From: Haloplanus aerogenes
Lineage (GTDB): Archaea; Halobacteriota; Halobacteria; Halobacteriales; Haloferacaceae
DNA: 64,000 nt
NCBI RefSeq assembly: GCF_003856835.1
Contig: NZ_CP034145.1
Coordinates: forward strand, 3,162,001-3,226,000
Direction of reading: 5' to 3'
A program made the translations under genes and the position numbers. Below, one piece after another: positions 40,954 to 50,759 of this stretch. The notes under the pieces were generated by a model. That model was given only the letters and a program-made list of their open reading frames with translations. It did not search any database and was not told where the DNA came from. How positions within the stretch are numbered: the stretch's first letter is position 1; every line of letters starts with the position of its first letter.

Positions 40954-41846
40954 GCACGAAGTACGGCGAGGCGGACACGGTCTTCGGCATCCGAGTGGAC
41001 CGATTCGAGCGCCTGCGCGAGACGATTGCCGGCGACTACAAGGCCACCTTCGGACTGACAACCGTCGTGCTGTTCGTCCTCGCCGCCATCTTCGCGCCCG
41101 AACTCGCGCCGTACGACCCGATGGCACAGGACTTCGCGCTGATGCAGGCGCCGTCGCTGTCCAGCGCCCACCCGCTCGGCACCGACTCCTTCGGCCGCGA
41201 CCTGCTCTCGCGGATGATGTTCGGCGCGCGCATCAGCCTCGGGGTGAGCCTCGGCGCCGTGACCATCGGCGCCGTCGTCGGCGTCTCCCTCGGCGTCGTC
41301 GCCGGCTACTTCGGCGGCTGGATCGACGACGCTCTGATGCGCTTCGTGGACGTACTCTGGGCGTTCCCGTGGCTCCTCGTCGCCATCATGCTCGTCGCGG
41401 TGTTCGGGCAGGGCGTCTGGAACGTCGTCGCGGCCATCGCCTTCGCGTACATCGACGACTTCGCTCGTCTCGCGCGCGGTGAAGTCCTCTCGATCCGCGA
41501 GGAGGAGTTCGTCCTCGCGGCGAAGAACGTCGGTCTCGGAGACCTCCAGATCATGACCGAGGAAGTGCTGCCGAACGCGGTGGCGCCGCTGATCGTCCAG
41601 TTCACCGTCCTCGTCGCCCGCGCGATGCTCGCCGAGAGCACGCTCTCCTTCCTCGGCATCGGCGTCAAACCGACCACGCCGACCTGGGGAGCGCTACTCG
41701 GCCAGGGCCGGAGCCTCATCGGGCAGGCCTGGTGGATCTCCATCATCCCCGGCATCGCCATCGTCATCACGGTCCTCGGCATCAACCTCTTCGGCGACGC
41801 GCTCCGCGACGCCTTCGACGTGCGCGGGGAGGGAGGGTCGCCGTGA
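40950..41846 (+). CDS. Peptide ABC transporter permease (DppC-like)
   Basis: 298 aa with about six membrane helices. HPLGTDSFGRDLLSRMMFGA near residue 73 and ARGEVLSIREEEFVLAAKNV (EAA loop) identify a DppC/OppC permease. ATG 40950 overlaps the previous stop, and its own TGA overlaps the GTG of the ATPase gene. Confidence 0.93.
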   Translation: MSTKYGEADTVFGIRVDRFERLRETIAGDYKATFGLTTVVLFVLAAIFAPELAPYDPMAQDFALMQAPSLSSAHPLGTDSFGRDLLSRMMFGARISLGVSLGAVTIGAVVGVSLGVVAGYFGGWIDDALMRFVDVLWAFPWLLVAIMLVAVFGQGVWNVVAAIAFAYIDDFARLARGEVLSIREEEFVLAAKNVGLGDLQIMTEEVLPNAVAPLIVQFTVLVARAMLAESTLSFLGIGVKPTTPTWGALLGQGRSLIGQAWWISIIPGIAIVITVLGINLFGDALRDAFDVRGEGGSP

Positions 41847-42964
41847 CGCTGCTGGACATCGAGGATCTCGCGGTCACGTTCCCCGTCGAAGATGGTCCGG
41901 ACGTGCCCGCCGTCGACGGCGTCGACCTGCAGGTCGAGGCCGGCGAGATTCACGGCCTCGTCGGGGAGTCGGGGTCGGGCAAGAGCGTCACCGCCCGGTC
42001 GATCATGCGCCTGCTCGACGGCGCCGAGGTCACTGCGGATCGCTTTGCCTACCGCGGGGAAGACCTCTACGCCAAGTCCGAAGCCGAGATGCGTGCGGTC
42101 CGCGGCGACGACATCGGGATGGTGTTTCAGGACTCCCTGTCGGCGCTCAACCCGGTGATGACCGTCGGCGAACAGATCGCGGAGGTGGTCAGACACCACG
42201 GCGACGTGGACGAGTCCGCGGGATTGCTGAGCGAACTCCGGCGCAAATACGTCACGGGGACGCGCAAGACCGCGTCCTCGTGGCGCCGCGCCGTCGACCT
42301 GCTGGAGACGGTCGGGATTCCCGACCCCGAGGAGGTCGCCACGTCGTATCCCCACCAACTGAGCGGCGGCCAGCGCCAGCGCGTGATGATCGCGTCGGCG
42401 CTCGGGGGCGACCCCTCGCTGATCGTCGCCGACGAACCCACGACCGCGCTCGACGTGACCGTCGAGGCCAGCATCCTCGACGAACTCCGGCGCCTGTGTG
42501 ACGAGTTCGACGTGGCGATCCTCCTCATTACCCACGACCTCGGCGTCGTCGCGGAGACCTGTGACCGCGTGACCGTCATGTACTCGGGATCGGTGATGGA
42601 ACACGGCCGAACCGACCAGCTGTTCGAGAATCCGGCCCATCCCTACACGAAGGGCCTGCTTCGGAGCATCCCGGAGCAGGCGCCACCCGACGGCGAACTG
42701 ACGACGATTCCCGGCTCCGCGCCGGAGCCGACCGAGCGGCCCACGGGCTGTCCCTTCCGCGACCGCTGTCCCGCCGCGTTCGACGCGTGTGCCGACCCGC
42801 TCCCCGAACACGTCGTCGACGACGGGCACGTCGCGCGCTGTCACCTCTACACCGAAGGCGACGACCCCGGTGAGGTGGCGTGGGACGCCCGGGACGGCGA
42901 GACGAACGGCACAGTCGACGGGGCGACCGACCGAACCACCCCGACCGAGGTGACCGACGGATGA
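41843..42964 (+). CDS. Peptide ABC transporter ATPase (DppD-like)
   Basis: 373 aa from GTG 41843. Walker [11 protein letters not shown]-loop VFQDSLSALNPVMTV, signature [12 protein letters not shown], Walker B LIVADEPTTALDVT, H-loop LITHDLGVV. The C-terminal extension has CPFRDRCPAAFDAC-x-D, the Cys-rich region of OppD/DppD-type ATPases that can carry an Fe-S cluster. ATGA overlap with the DppF gene. Confidence 0.94.
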   Translation: MTLLDIEDLAVTFPVEDGPDVPAVDGVDLQVEAGEIHGLVGESGSGKSVTARSIMRLLDGAEVTADRFAYRGEDLYAKSEAEMRAVRGDDIGMVFQDSLSALNPVMTVGEQIAEVVRHHGDVDESAGLLSELRRKYVTGTRKTASSWRRAVDLLETVGIPDPEEVATSYPHQLSGGQRQRVMIASALGGDPSLIVADEPTTALDVTVEASILDELRRLCDEFDVAILLITHDLGVVAETCDRVTVMYSGSVMEHGRTDQLFENPAHPYTKGLLRSIPEQAPPDGELTTIPGSAPEPTERPTGCPFRDRCPAAFDACADPLPEHVVDDGHVARCHLYTEGDDPGEVAWDARDGETNGTVDGATDRTTPTEVTDG

Positions 42965-44064
42965 GTACGGACTCCACGACCACGACGACCGACGCACGGC
43001 CACGCGAACTCCTGCAGGCGAGCAACGTCAAGAAACATTTCCCGCTCGACGAGGGGCTGTTCGACCGCCTGTTCGGCGGGGATCAGGTCGTCCGCGCCGT
43101 CGACGGCGTCGACCTGACCGTCCACGCCGGCGAGACGGTCGGCATCGTCGGCGAGTCGGGATCGGGCAAGAGCACGCTCGGTCGCACCGTCTCGCGGCTC
43201 TACGAACCCACCGACGGGAGCATCGTCTTCGACAGCGAACATATCGAGACGTACTCCGGGCGGGAACTCCGCCCGATCCGCCGCCGCGTCCAGTACGTCT
43301 TTCAGGACCCGATGTCGGCGCTCAACCCGCGCAAGACGGTCGGTGAGAGCGTCGCGCGTCCGCTTGCGGTCCACGACATCGCCGACGGCGAGGAGAAGTG
43401 GGAGCGGGTGGCGGACCTGTTCGAGGAGGTAGGACTGTCGCGCTCGCAACTCGACGCCTATCCACACGAACTCTCCGGCGGCCAGCGTCAGCGGGTCGGC
43501 CTCTGTCGCGCCCTCGTGACCGAACCCGACCTGATCGTCTTCGACGAACCCGTCTCGGCGCTCGACGTGACCCTACAGGCCCAGATTCTGAACCTCATCA
43601 ACCGCCTGCAACGGGAGTTCGATCTCTCGTATCTGTTCATCTCGCACGACCTCACCGTCGTCCGGCAGGTGTGTGACCGGATCGTGGTCATGTACGCCGG
43701 CGAAATCGTCGAGCGTGGCACGGCGCGGGACATCTTCGAGAACCCGCAGCATCCGTACACGCGGTCGCTCCTCGACGCGATTCCGCAGGTCGACGGGGGG
43801 AGGCGGTCGGATCGCAAGCACCTCGGCGGCCAGCCGCCGAGCGCGACGAATCCGCCGAGTGGCTGTCGGTTCCACCCCCGCTGTCCCGAGTTCATCGACG
43901 GGCGGTGTAGCGGCGAGCAGCCAAGCCTCCAGTCCGTCGAGGGCGACGGTCCCGATCACGAGGCCGCCTGCCACTGGCTCGACCCGAGCGAGGGCGAGCG
44001 GGCGACCCACACTCCGCCGTCGCGAGCCGAGCGCGAAATCATCCAGGAGTCGAGCGGGGACTAG
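42961..44064 (+). CDS. Peptide ABC transporter ATPase (DppF-like)
   Basis: 367 aa. Walker [51 protein letters not shown] and [10 protein letters not shown]-terminal [16 protein letters not shown] repeats the Cys-rich OppF/DppF motif. Pairs with the DppD-like ATPase as a heterodimer. The stop TAG shares CTAG with the stop of the convergent HtpX-like gene. Confidence 0.94.
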   Translation: MSTDSTTTTTDARPRELLQASNVKKHFPLDEGLFDRLFGGDQVVRAVDGVDLTVHAGETVGIVGESGSGKSTLGRTVSRLYEPTDGSIVFDSEHIETYSGRELRPIRRRVQYVFQDPMSALNPRKTVGESVARPLAVHDIADGEEKWERVADLFEEVGLSRSQLDAYPHELSGGQRQRVGLCRALVTEPDLIVFDEPVSALDVTLQAQILNLINRLQREFDLSYLFISHDLTVVRQVCDRIVVMYAGEIVERGTARDIFENPQHPYTRSLLDAIPQVDGGRRSDRKHLGGQPPSATNPPSGCRFHPRCPEFIDGRCSGEQPSLQSVEGDGPDHEAACHWLDPSEGERATHTPPSRAEREIIQESSGD

Positions 44065-44987
44065 CGCCGTTCGCGCTCGGTCGCTCGCTGTCGCAACCGT
44101 TCGATCCGGTCGGCCATCGGCGGGTGCGACGCCAGTAGATCGGTAACCGGCCCCTCCTCGTCGCCGTGGATGACCAGCGTCGACAGGAGGCCGCCGGGCG
44201 TCGTCGCCCGCTCGATTTTCTCCAGTGCGCGCGCCAGCGCCAGTGGCTCGGTCACGCGCGCCGCCCGGTCGTCGGCCGCGTACTCCCGGTATCGGGAGTA
44301 CGCCTGCACGACGGCGGTCAGGAGAAAGAGACAGACGACGACGAGGCTCGTCACCGCCGCGTCGGCGGTCCGGGCCGTCCGCCGGAGTTCGACGGGGTCG
44401 CCACCGCGGAGCAGCGCAACCGCACGGGCGACGCCCCCGACCAGCAACGCGATGGGCAGGAGGACGAACCAGACGATGCCCGTGGCCGTCCGGACGAGGC
44501 TATAACCCAGCGTCTTCACCAGACTGTCCCGCCGTTTCAGGTGCGCGAGTTCGTGGGCGATGATCGCCTCCAGTTCGGCGGCGGTGAGGAGTCGAAACAG
44601 GGACCCGTCGATCACCACGTCGCCGTCGCGGGCACCGCCGAGGGCGAGCGCGTTCGGTCCCGGGAGCGACGCGACGAGCAGGCGTGGTGGCTCGACGCCG
44701 ACCCGATCCGCCAGTACATCGACACGGCGGTAGAGTTCCGGCATCTCGCGGCGCGGGAGTTCGACCGCGTCGAGCGCGTATCGGAGGCGGGCCGTCCCGA
44801 TCCGATAGCTCGCGTAGCCCATCCCGAGAGCGAGGCCGACGACCACCACCACCGTCGTCACCGGATCGGGACGCTGCGACCAGAGAAAGAGGAGCGCCCA
44901 GTAGGTGACGAAGGCGAGGGTGACGTAGACGAAGAGCGTAAGGGCGGCCACCGTGGCGAAGAGGAGTGACGACCCGAGCCGTCGCAT
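44061..44987 (-). CDS. htpX: M48 family membrane metalloprotease (HtpX-like)
   Basis: 308 aa. Two N-terminal membrane helices (~8-30, 42-62), AIIAHELAHLKRRDSLVKTL with the HExxH zinc site near residue 140, two more helices (~165-190, 215-235), and YREYAADDRAA supplying the third ligand. LASHPPMADRIERL is the usual family ending. Degrades damaged membrane proteins. Confidence 0.9.
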   Translation of the reverse strand: MRRLGSSLLFATVAALTLFVYVTLAFVTYWALLFLWSQRPDPVTTVVVVVGLALGMGYASYRIGTARLRYALDAVELPRREMPELYRRVDVLADRVGVEPPRLLVASLPGPNALALGGARDGDVVIDGSLFRLLTAAELEAIIAHELAHLKRRDSLVKTLGYSLVRTATGIVWFVLLPIALLVGGVARAVALLRGGDPVELRRTARTADAAVTSLVVVCLFLLTAVVQAYSRYREYAADDRAARVTEPLALARALEKIERATTPGGLLSTLVIHGDEEGPVTDLLASHPPMADRIERLRQRATERERR

Positions 44988-44990
44988 GCG

Positions 44991-46595
44991 TTACGGGTCG
45001 ATGTCGGTGACGGTGCCGACGCCCTTGCTCCGCCCCTCGCGGAAGACGAAGCGCTGGCCCTCCTCGATCAGGTAGGGGCGGAACTTGAACTCGACCGACG
45101 CCGCCCCGCGGTCGCCGGGGAGGAGGTGCCCGCCCTCCGGGCGGAAGACGGCCGCCTCGCTGATGGTTTCGAGGTGGACGACGGGTTCGTAGCCCGTGCC
45201 GATGCGGGTGGGGTGGTTGAGGACGACGATTTCGGCCTCGAACTCGCGGACAGGCGTCGGATCGGCGTCCGCGGGCAGGAGCACCATCCCCCGCTCGATT
45301 TCGTGTTCCGCGACGCCCTTGAGCGCGATGCCGACGATCCGGCCCGCCTCCGCGCGGTCGACCCGGTGGTAGTGCATCTCGATGGAGCGCACCTCCACCT
45401 CGCGGAAGGAGCCGTCGGGCATCGGCCCGATGAGGAGGTCGTCGCCGGCCTCGACGGTTCCGGAGTTGACGGTCCCGGAGGCGACGGCGCCGACGCCAGT
45501 CACCGAGTACGTCCGGTCGATGTACATCCGGAAGTCGCCGTCGCCGCCGTTGGTCTTCGGCAGACGCTCGAAGAGGTCGTCGAGGGCGTCCAGTCCCGTC
45601 CCCGTGACCGCACTGGTCTTCAGGATCGGAACCACGTCACCGATCTCCTCGGCCGCCGCCTCGACGCCGTGGCGCTCGATCCGCAGCGGCGTCTCCTCCA
45701 CGTCACGCAGGAGGCGTTCGACCTCGCGTTCGACCTCCTGGACGCGCTCCTCGCTCACCACGTCCGTCTTCGTGATGGCGACCAGCGTGGGCAGTTCCGT
45801 CGCCAGCAGAATGCCGAGATGTTCGCGCGTGGTCTTCGTCGGGCCGTCGTCGGCGGCGACGGTCAACAGACCGTAGTCGAGTTTCTGGCCGACCAGCCCC
45901 CTGATCGTCGTCCGGAGCCACGGTTCGTGGCCCACGGTGTCGACGAAGGAGACGAGACGGTCCGCCTCCTCGACGACGCGGGCGCGGTCGGACTTCCGGT
46001 GGGGGTTGTCCATCCGCACCGATCCCTCGTCGTCGAAGCCGTACACCGCGTACGAGAGGTCCGCGGAGAGGCCGCGCTCCACCTCGTGCGGTTGCACGTC
46101 GAGATACGAGCGCGTACTCCCCTGTCCGTCGTCGGCCTGGCCCGTGACGAGCGTCCCGACGAGCGTGCTCTTGCCGTGGTCGACGTGGCCCGCGGTGCCG
46201 ACGACGATGTGGGAGTCGTCGGTGTCGAGCATCGCCCCCTCGCGGATGGTCGCGACGCCCACGAGACCCTCCTCGTCCGCGCCGCCGACGCCCCACGTCT
46301 CCACGTCCTCGATGTGGGCACCCGCCTCCTCGGCGAGCAAGGAGAGCACGTCCATCGACTCCGAGAATGCGGCAGGGGGAATGCCAGCCACGTGGCCGTC
46401 GTCCGTGACCCCGACGACGTACGTCGCCTCGCCGTCACCCGAGAGCACGCGGTGGCGCAACTGCGCTGCCAGACTCTCCATCCGGCCGTCGACCAAGTGG
46501 ACCTCGCGGGAGAGGCGCTCCTTGAACTCGATTGGGCCGCCCTCCTCCTCGCCGCGTTCCAGGGCCCGTTCCAGCAGGGCCCGATCGGCGGTCAT
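44991..46595 (-). CDS. GTPBP1-like translational GTPase
   Basis: 534 aa from ATG 46595. An N-terminal ~125-residue domain precedes an EF-Tu-type G domain: G1 GTAGHVDHGKST near residue 133, G3 DTVGHEPW, G4 TKTD. Two beta-barrel domains follow (RTYSVTGVGAVASGTVNSGT). The pattern matches archaeal relatives of eukaryotic GTPBP1/2, which act on ribosomes and mRNA decay. Located 3 bp from the downstream HtpX-like gene. Confidence 0.88.
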   Translation of the reverse strand: MTADRALLERALERGEEEGGPIEFKERLSREVHLVDGRMESLAAQLRHRVLSGDGEATYVVGVTDDGHVAGIPPAAFSESMDVLSLLAEEAGAHIEDVETWGVGGADEEGLVGVATIREGAMLDTDDSHIVVGTAGHVDHGKSTLVGTLVTGQADDGQGSTRSYLDVQPHEVERGLSADLSYAVYGFDDEGSVRMDNPHRKSDRARVVEEADRLVSFVDTVGHEPWLRTTIRGLVGQKLDYGLLTVAADDGPTKTTREHLGILLATELPTLVAITKTDVVSEERVQEVEREVERLLRDVEETPLRIERHGVEAAAEEIGDVVPILKTSAVTGTGLDALDDLFERLPKTNGGDGDFRMYIDRTYSVTGVGAVASGTVNSGTVEAGDDLLIGPMPDGSFREVEVRSIEMHYHRVDRAEAGRIVGIALKGVAEHEIERGMVLLPADADPTPVREFEAEIVVLNHPTRIGTGYEPVVHLETISEAAVFRPEGGHLLPGDRGAASVEFKFRPYLIEEGQRFVFREGRSKGVGTVTDIDP

Positions 46596-46670
46596 GTGGC
46601 GTGTTAGGCAACCACTCGGCAAAACGCTTTCCGTCGTTTGGGTATAGTTAGCACACGAATCGAGGGCCCG

Positions 46671-47180
46671 TCAGTCGCGCAGGCGCTCGTACGCGCGGTT
46701 CACCCGCTTGAACGCCTCCTCGTCGCCACTCTCGGTGTCGGGATGGACTTCCTTCACCTTCGCCCGGTAGGCCCGCCGCACCTCGTCGTCGCTCGCACCG
46801 GGGTCGAGGCCAAGCAACTCGTAGGCCTCGCGCTCGCTCGGGCCGGACTCGCCGGGGGGTGCGCCGGTTCGCCGGCCGGTCGTCCGGGTCCCCGACGCCG
46901 TGCCGCGGGCCGTCGCGCCGAACCCGCCGGGGGCGCGACGTTCCCGTCCCCGCCCCGCCGCTCGACTCGCCCGCGCCTCCCGCCGGGCACGCGCCTCGAT
47001 CCGGCCGGTCGCGTGATGCCACATGAGATACGTCGTCGCCGCGAACGGGAGCGCCAGAAAGAGCAGGAATAGCTGACGGACGAACGCGACCACTACGAGG
47101 ACGACCGTGAGGCCGGCGAACACCGCCGCGAGGCCGAGGATGAGTCGGTCCCTGTCCACGTCGTCGTCTCGGGTGCCCAC
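46671..47180 (-). CDS. Membrane-anchored J-domain protein
   Basis: 169 aa from GTG 47180 (upstream codons are not conserved-looking). Two hydrophobic helices at ~15-30 and 35-55, an Arg/Gly-rich linker, and a C-terminal J domain at ~115-169: [29 protein letters not shown] with the HPD triad, [11 protein letters not shown]. Recruits DnaK to the membrane. Divergent from the membrane protein at 47246. Confidence 0.85.
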   Translation of the reverse strand: MGTRDDDVDRDRLILGLAAVFAGLTVVLVVVAFVRQLFLLFLALPFAATTYLMWHHATGRIEARARREARASRAAGRGRERRAPGGFGATARGTASGTRTTGRRTGAPPGESGPSEREAYELLGLDPGASDDEVRRAYRAKVKEVHPDTESGDEEAFKRVNRAYERLRD

Positions 47181-47245
47181 GGTTGTAAGCGTCTCGCCGG
47201 ATCGAGCGAAAGATACACGACAGTTCGTCAACGAGTCGGGGGCGC

Positions 47246-47977
47246 ATGTCCCTCCAGATCGGTGCCGCCCTGAAGAGCGGAGCCTCTCGCTTCGCCAGTC
47301 GAACCGGTGCGATCCTCACGGTCGCCTATCTCGTTCTGTACACCGTCTACCAGATTGGGTACAACGCGATAGTGAACGTCGTCTACACGCGGATGGGCGT
47401 CGATACCAGCCTCGCGGTGCCGGTGTCCCTCCCGGTGCCCGTCGCCGTCGTCGTCGTCGTCGCGTGTCTAATCGCGCTGTCGTACCTGAGCGTCGTGGCG
47501 ATTCGGACGTTCGTCGCCGGTACTCGCGACACCATCCCCGGCGAGTTCTACACCGACGGCGTCGTCTGGGCCGTCCCCAACCTCTTCGTCGGCGGCCTCG
47601 TGACGATGGTGCTCGTGACCATCGGCTTCGCCCTCCTGTTCGTCCCCGGCATCTTCCTGCTCGTCAGCCTCCTCTTCATGCCCGTGTACGTCGCCGTCGA
47701 GGGCGACAACTTCGTGACGGCGATGCGGCGGAGCTGGGCACTCGCCCGCGGCGACCGACTCGCCATCCTCGGCCTCGTCCTCGTCGTCGTGGCCATCGGC
47801 GCCGCAGTCGGCGTCGTCTTCGCCGTCGTGAACATCGCCGCCTCGCTCGCCGGCTATCAGGTCGTGGTGCCGTTCGTGGCCGCCGTCGTCGTCTCACCCG
47901 TGACGATGTACAACCTCGCCGCGGTGGCGGCGGCGTTCGAGCAACTCGCCGGGGTGCCCAACGCTGAAGCCCTGTGA
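47246..47977 (+). CDS. Multi-pass membrane protein (DUF7847/GPDPase membrane-domain-like)
   Basis: 243 aa with about five helices. [14 protein letters not shown] in the middle and [20 protein letters not shown] after the fourth helix recall the haloarchaeal family I know as DUF7847, related to the membrane domain of glycerophosphodiesterases. Function unknown. Followed 15 bp later by the 47-aa zinc-finger gene. Confidence 0.72.
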   Translation: MSLQIGAALKSGASRFASRTGAILTVAYLVLYTVYQIGYNAIVNVVYTRMGVDTSLAVPVSLPVPVAVVVVVACLIALSYLSVVAIRTFVAGTRDTIPGEFYTDGVVWAVPNLFVGGLVTMVLVTIGFALLFVPGIFLLVSLLFMPVYVAVEGDNFVTAMRRSWALARGDRLAILGLVLVVVAIGAAVGVVFAVVNIAASLAGYQVVVPFVAAVVVSPVTMYNLAAVAAAFEQLAGVPNAEAL

Positions 47978-47992
47978 CGCCGTATCGCCGGC

Positions 47993-48136
47993 ATGAGCGT
48001 TACGACCCTCTGTCAGGTCTGTGAATCCGCAACCGCGAACTACACCTGCGACGCCTGCGGGGCGGCGGTCTGTGCCGAGCATTACGACCGCGCCGCGGGA
48101 CTCTGTGTGTCCTGTGCCGCGGGGAGCCGCCGTTAA
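47993..48136 (+). CDS. Small treble-clef/HIT-type zinc-finger protein
   Basis: 47 aa: MSVTTLCQVCESATANYTCD, ACGAAVCAEHYDRAAGLCVS, CAAGSRR. The spacing CxxC, CxxC, CxxxH, CxxC gives two cross-braced zinc sites like HIT/B-box fingers. The stop shares TTAA with the stop of convergent pyrF. Probably co-transcribed with the membrane protein before it. Confidence 0.75.
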   Translation: MSVTTLCQVCESATANYTCDACGAAVCAEHYDRAAGLCVSCAAGSRR

Positions 48137-48948
48137 CGGAACTGGTTGAGTCGGCGCTTGAGTCGCTTGGCCGCCTGCCCCGCCGCGCCGAAGTACGCTC
48201 CCTCGTCGTCGTTCGGTGAGCTCTGCTCACCGGCGAAGATGATCCCGCGCGAGGAGTTGACGAGGCCGACGCCATCTGCGAGGCCGTACTCGACCGCCGC
48301 CTCGGCGTCGCCCCCCTGTGCGCCCACGCCGGGGACGAGGAAGGGCAGGTCCGGCACCTCGGTGCGGAGCGTCTCCAGTTCCTCCGGCGCCGTCGCGCCG
48401 ACGACGAGGCCCACGTTTCCGTGTTCGTTCCAGAGATCCGCCAGCGCCGCCACCCGCCGGTAGAGCGGTTCGCCGGAAGCGAGTTCGAGGTCCTGCAGGT
48501 CCGCGCCACCGGGGTTCGAGGTGCGACAGAGGACGAACACGCCCGCGTCCTCCCGGGAGAGGAAGGGGTCGAGCGAGTCCCGACCCATGTAGGGATTCAC
48601 CGTGATGGCGTCCACCTCGTCCAGGAGGCGCGCGTACTGTCGCGAGGTGTTGCCGATGTCGGCCCGCTTGGCGTCGAGCAGAACGGGCACGTCCTTGCCG
48701 TGGGCGTACGCGATAGTCTCCCGGAGCGCTCGCCAGCCGTCGGCGTCCTCGTAGAAGGCGGCGTTCGGCTTGTAGCAGGCCGCGTGCTCGTGTGTCGCGT
48801 CGATGATCCGGCGGTTGAACGCCCACCGCGGCAGGTCACGGTCGGCGAGGAAGTCGGGAATTCGGTCGGGGTCGGCGTCGAGGCCGACGGAGACGACGCT
48901 GTCGACACGCTCGATGCGTTCGGCCAGTCGGTCGAAGAAGGCGGTCAT
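48133..48948 (-). CDS. pyrF: Orotidine 5'-phosphate decarboxylase
   Basis: 271 aa, the longer type of OMP decarboxylase. VSVGLDADPDRIP at the N-terminus, FYEDADGWRALRETIAYA, the catalytic DAKRADIGNTSRQYA (D-K-x-x-D), CRTSNPGGADLQ and the phosphate loop FLVPGVGAQGGDAEAAVEYG. Last step of UMP synthesis. Confidence 0.95.
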   Translation of the reverse strand: MTAFFDRLAERIERVDSVVSVGLDADPDRIPDFLADRDLPRWAFNRRIIDATHEHAACYKPNAAFYEDADGWRALRETIAYAHGKDVPVLLDAKRADIGNTSRQYARLLDEVDAITVNPYMGRDSLDPFLSREDAGVFVLCRTSNPGGADLQDLELASGEPLYRRVAALADLWNEHGNVGLVVGATAPEELETLRTEVPDLPFLVPGVGAQGGDAEAAVEYGLADGVGLVNSSRGIIFAGEQSSPNDDEGAYFGAAGQAAKRLKRRLNQFR

Positions 48949-48993
48949 TGGACCGAGTCGGCCGGGCGAGAACTACAAGGTTGCGACCTGCGT

Positions 48994-50526
48994 TCAGCGA
49001 CCGTCGTAGACGATATCGCCGTCGACGACCGTCAGCGTCACGTCGATGTCGCGGATCGCCTCGGGCACCCCCCACGGCGACGCGTCGAGGACGACCAGAT
49101 CGGCCCGCTTCCCCGGTTCGACCGTGCCCAGCCGGTCCTCGTCGAACCCGGCGTACGCGCTCCCGAGCGTGTACGCCCGCAGGGCCTCGGTCACACCGAG
49201 GCGCTGTGCGTCAGTCGGCGCGTTGACGGCGTGGTGGACGCCGACGAGGGGGTCGAGCGGCATGCAGTCGCTCCCGAACGCGAGGTGGACGCCGGCGTCC
49301 GCGAGACGACGCAGGCGGTTGGTCGCCGTCCGCCGGTCGCCGAGACGGTCGGCGTACAGCCCCGACTCGCCGGCCCAGCGGTGGAAGTTCGGCTGGACGG
49401 AGGCGACGATGCCCCGGTCGGCCATCCGGTCGATGGCGTCGTCGCTCGCGAGTTCGGCGTGTTCGATTCGGTGACGGGAATCGGAGTCGTCGCGAGCGGC
49501 GAACGTCGTGATCACCTCGTCGACCGCCTCGTCACCGATGGCGTGGGCGGCGACCTGGAACCCCGCGCTCTCGGCGCTGTCGAACAGGTCACGGAACGCG
49601 GCGGGCGTGACCGTCCACTCGCCGCACTCCCCCGGCGCGTCGGCGTAGGGTTCGGAGAGTCTGGCCGTCCGGCCGCCGAGGCTCCCGTCGGTGAACGTCT
49701 TGAGTGCACCGACGCGAACCAACCCCTCGCCGTGGTTCGTCCGCAGGCCCGTCTCGAGGAGGGCGTCGAGGTGGTCCGCCCAGTAGTTGAGGCGAACCCG
49801 GAGCGACAGGTCGCCCTGACGAGCGAGGTCACGGTAGGCGCCGGACGTGTGCGAGCATCGGATCATGTCGTGGACGCCGGTGACGCCGCGCTCGTTCGCA
49901 TGGCGCTGGGCGGCCCGGAGCAGGTCGGCCGTCTCCGCGGGGTCGGGCGCGACGGCGTCGAGTACCGCCGCGGCGGCGTCCTCGACGACGACGCCCGTCG
50001 GCTCGTCCCCCTCGCGCCGGACGCCCTCGGCGGGCAGGTCGTCGACCCATCGTTCCAGCGCCGTCGAATCCAGCGAGGCGACGTGGAGGTCTTCGCGGAC
50101 GGCGACGACCGGCCCCGAAGCGTCGACGGCGTCGAGGTCCGCGCGGGTCAGGTAGTCCGTCTCGCCCCACGCGTGTTCGTCGTAGCCGAAGCCGAGGACG
50201 GGGGCACCGGACTCGACGGCGGCCGCCCGGTCGCGGAGGGCGTCGAGCGCTTCTGCGCGGCTCTCGGCCACCGACAGGTCGGCGTTGACGAGTTTCCGGC
50301 CGAGGAGTTCGAGGTGGGTGTGGGCGTCGACGAACCCGGGCAGGAGGACGCCCCCGCCGCAGTCGACGACACGGGTGTCGACGCCGGCCAGAAAGTCGAG
50401 TTCGTAGGCGTCGCCGACGCGGACGATCCGGCCCCCACGGACGGCGACTGCTTCGTGCGTCTCGTCGGGGCGCGCAAGCGTGTGGACCTCCGCGTTCGTC
50501 AACAGGAGGTCGGCGGCCTCGGTCAT
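48994..50526 (-). CDS. Amidohydrolase (YtcJ-like)
   Basis: 510 aa. LPGFVDAHTHLELLGRK carries the first metal-binding HxH near residue 70; GALKTFTDGSLGGRTARLSE, AAHAIGDEAVDEVI, HRIEHAELAS and FGSDCMPLDPL supply the later ligands in the order of YtcJ-type amidohydrolases. The VEPGKRADLVVLDASPW ending is usual. Substrate unknown (probably an exogenous amide or N-acyl compound). Confidence 0.88.
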   Translation of the reverse strand: MTEAADLLLTNAEVHTLARPDETHEAVAVRGGRIVRVGDAYELDFLAGVDTRVVDCGGGVLLPGFVDAHTHLELLGRKLVNADLSVAESRAEALDALRDRAAAVESGAPVLGFGYDEHAWGETDYLTRADLDAVDASGPVVAVREDLHVASLDSTALERWVDDLPAEGVRREGDEPTGVVVEDAAAAVLDAVAPDPAETADLLRAAQRHANERGVTGVHDMIRCSHTSGAYRDLARQGDLSLRVRLNYWADHLDALLETGLRTNHGEGLVRVGALKTFTDGSLGGRTARLSEPYADAPGECGEWTVTPAAFRDLFDSAESAGFQVAAHAIGDEAVDEVITTFAARDDSDSRHRIEHAELASDDAIDRMADRGIVASVQPNFHRWAGESGLYADRLGDRRTATNRLRRLADAGVHLAFGSDCMPLDPLVGVHHAVNAPTDAQRLGVTEALRAYTLGSAYAGFDEDRLGTVEPGKRADLVVLDASPWGVPEAIRDIDVTLTVVDGDIVYDGR

Positions 50527-50568
50527 AACCGACCTGCCGCGGGCGAGCGCGTTAACGCTTTGGGGCGG

Positions 50569-50688
50569 TTAGCGCCGCGCCTTGCGGACGCCGTAGGCGA
50601 CCATCTCGGCCGTGTAACAGAACACACAGCCCCGGAAGCGGGGGCGTGTGAGGTCGTCGGTGTCAGTGGAGTCGGTGGTCTCCCCCAT
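50569..50688 (-). CDS. Conserved-looking 39-aa protein with CxxC
   Basis: MGETTDSTDTDDLTRPRFRG, CVFCYTAEMVAYGVRKARR. A single CxxC followed by an amphipathic basic helix; could bind zinc as a dimer. Flanked by the amidohydrolase and the RLI gene on the same strand. Coding status is supported by the acidic/basic pattern typical of haloarchaeal microproteins, not by any recognised family. Confidence 0.5.
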   Translation of the reverse strand: MGETTDSTDTDDLTRPRFRGCVFCYTAEMVAYGVRKARR

Positions 50689-50759
50689 GTGAAGACGGTA
50701 CACGGCGACGACGTAAGGGTGAAGCGGTCGTGCGCGGTCGGCGGGCGAGCGTTCGGAGT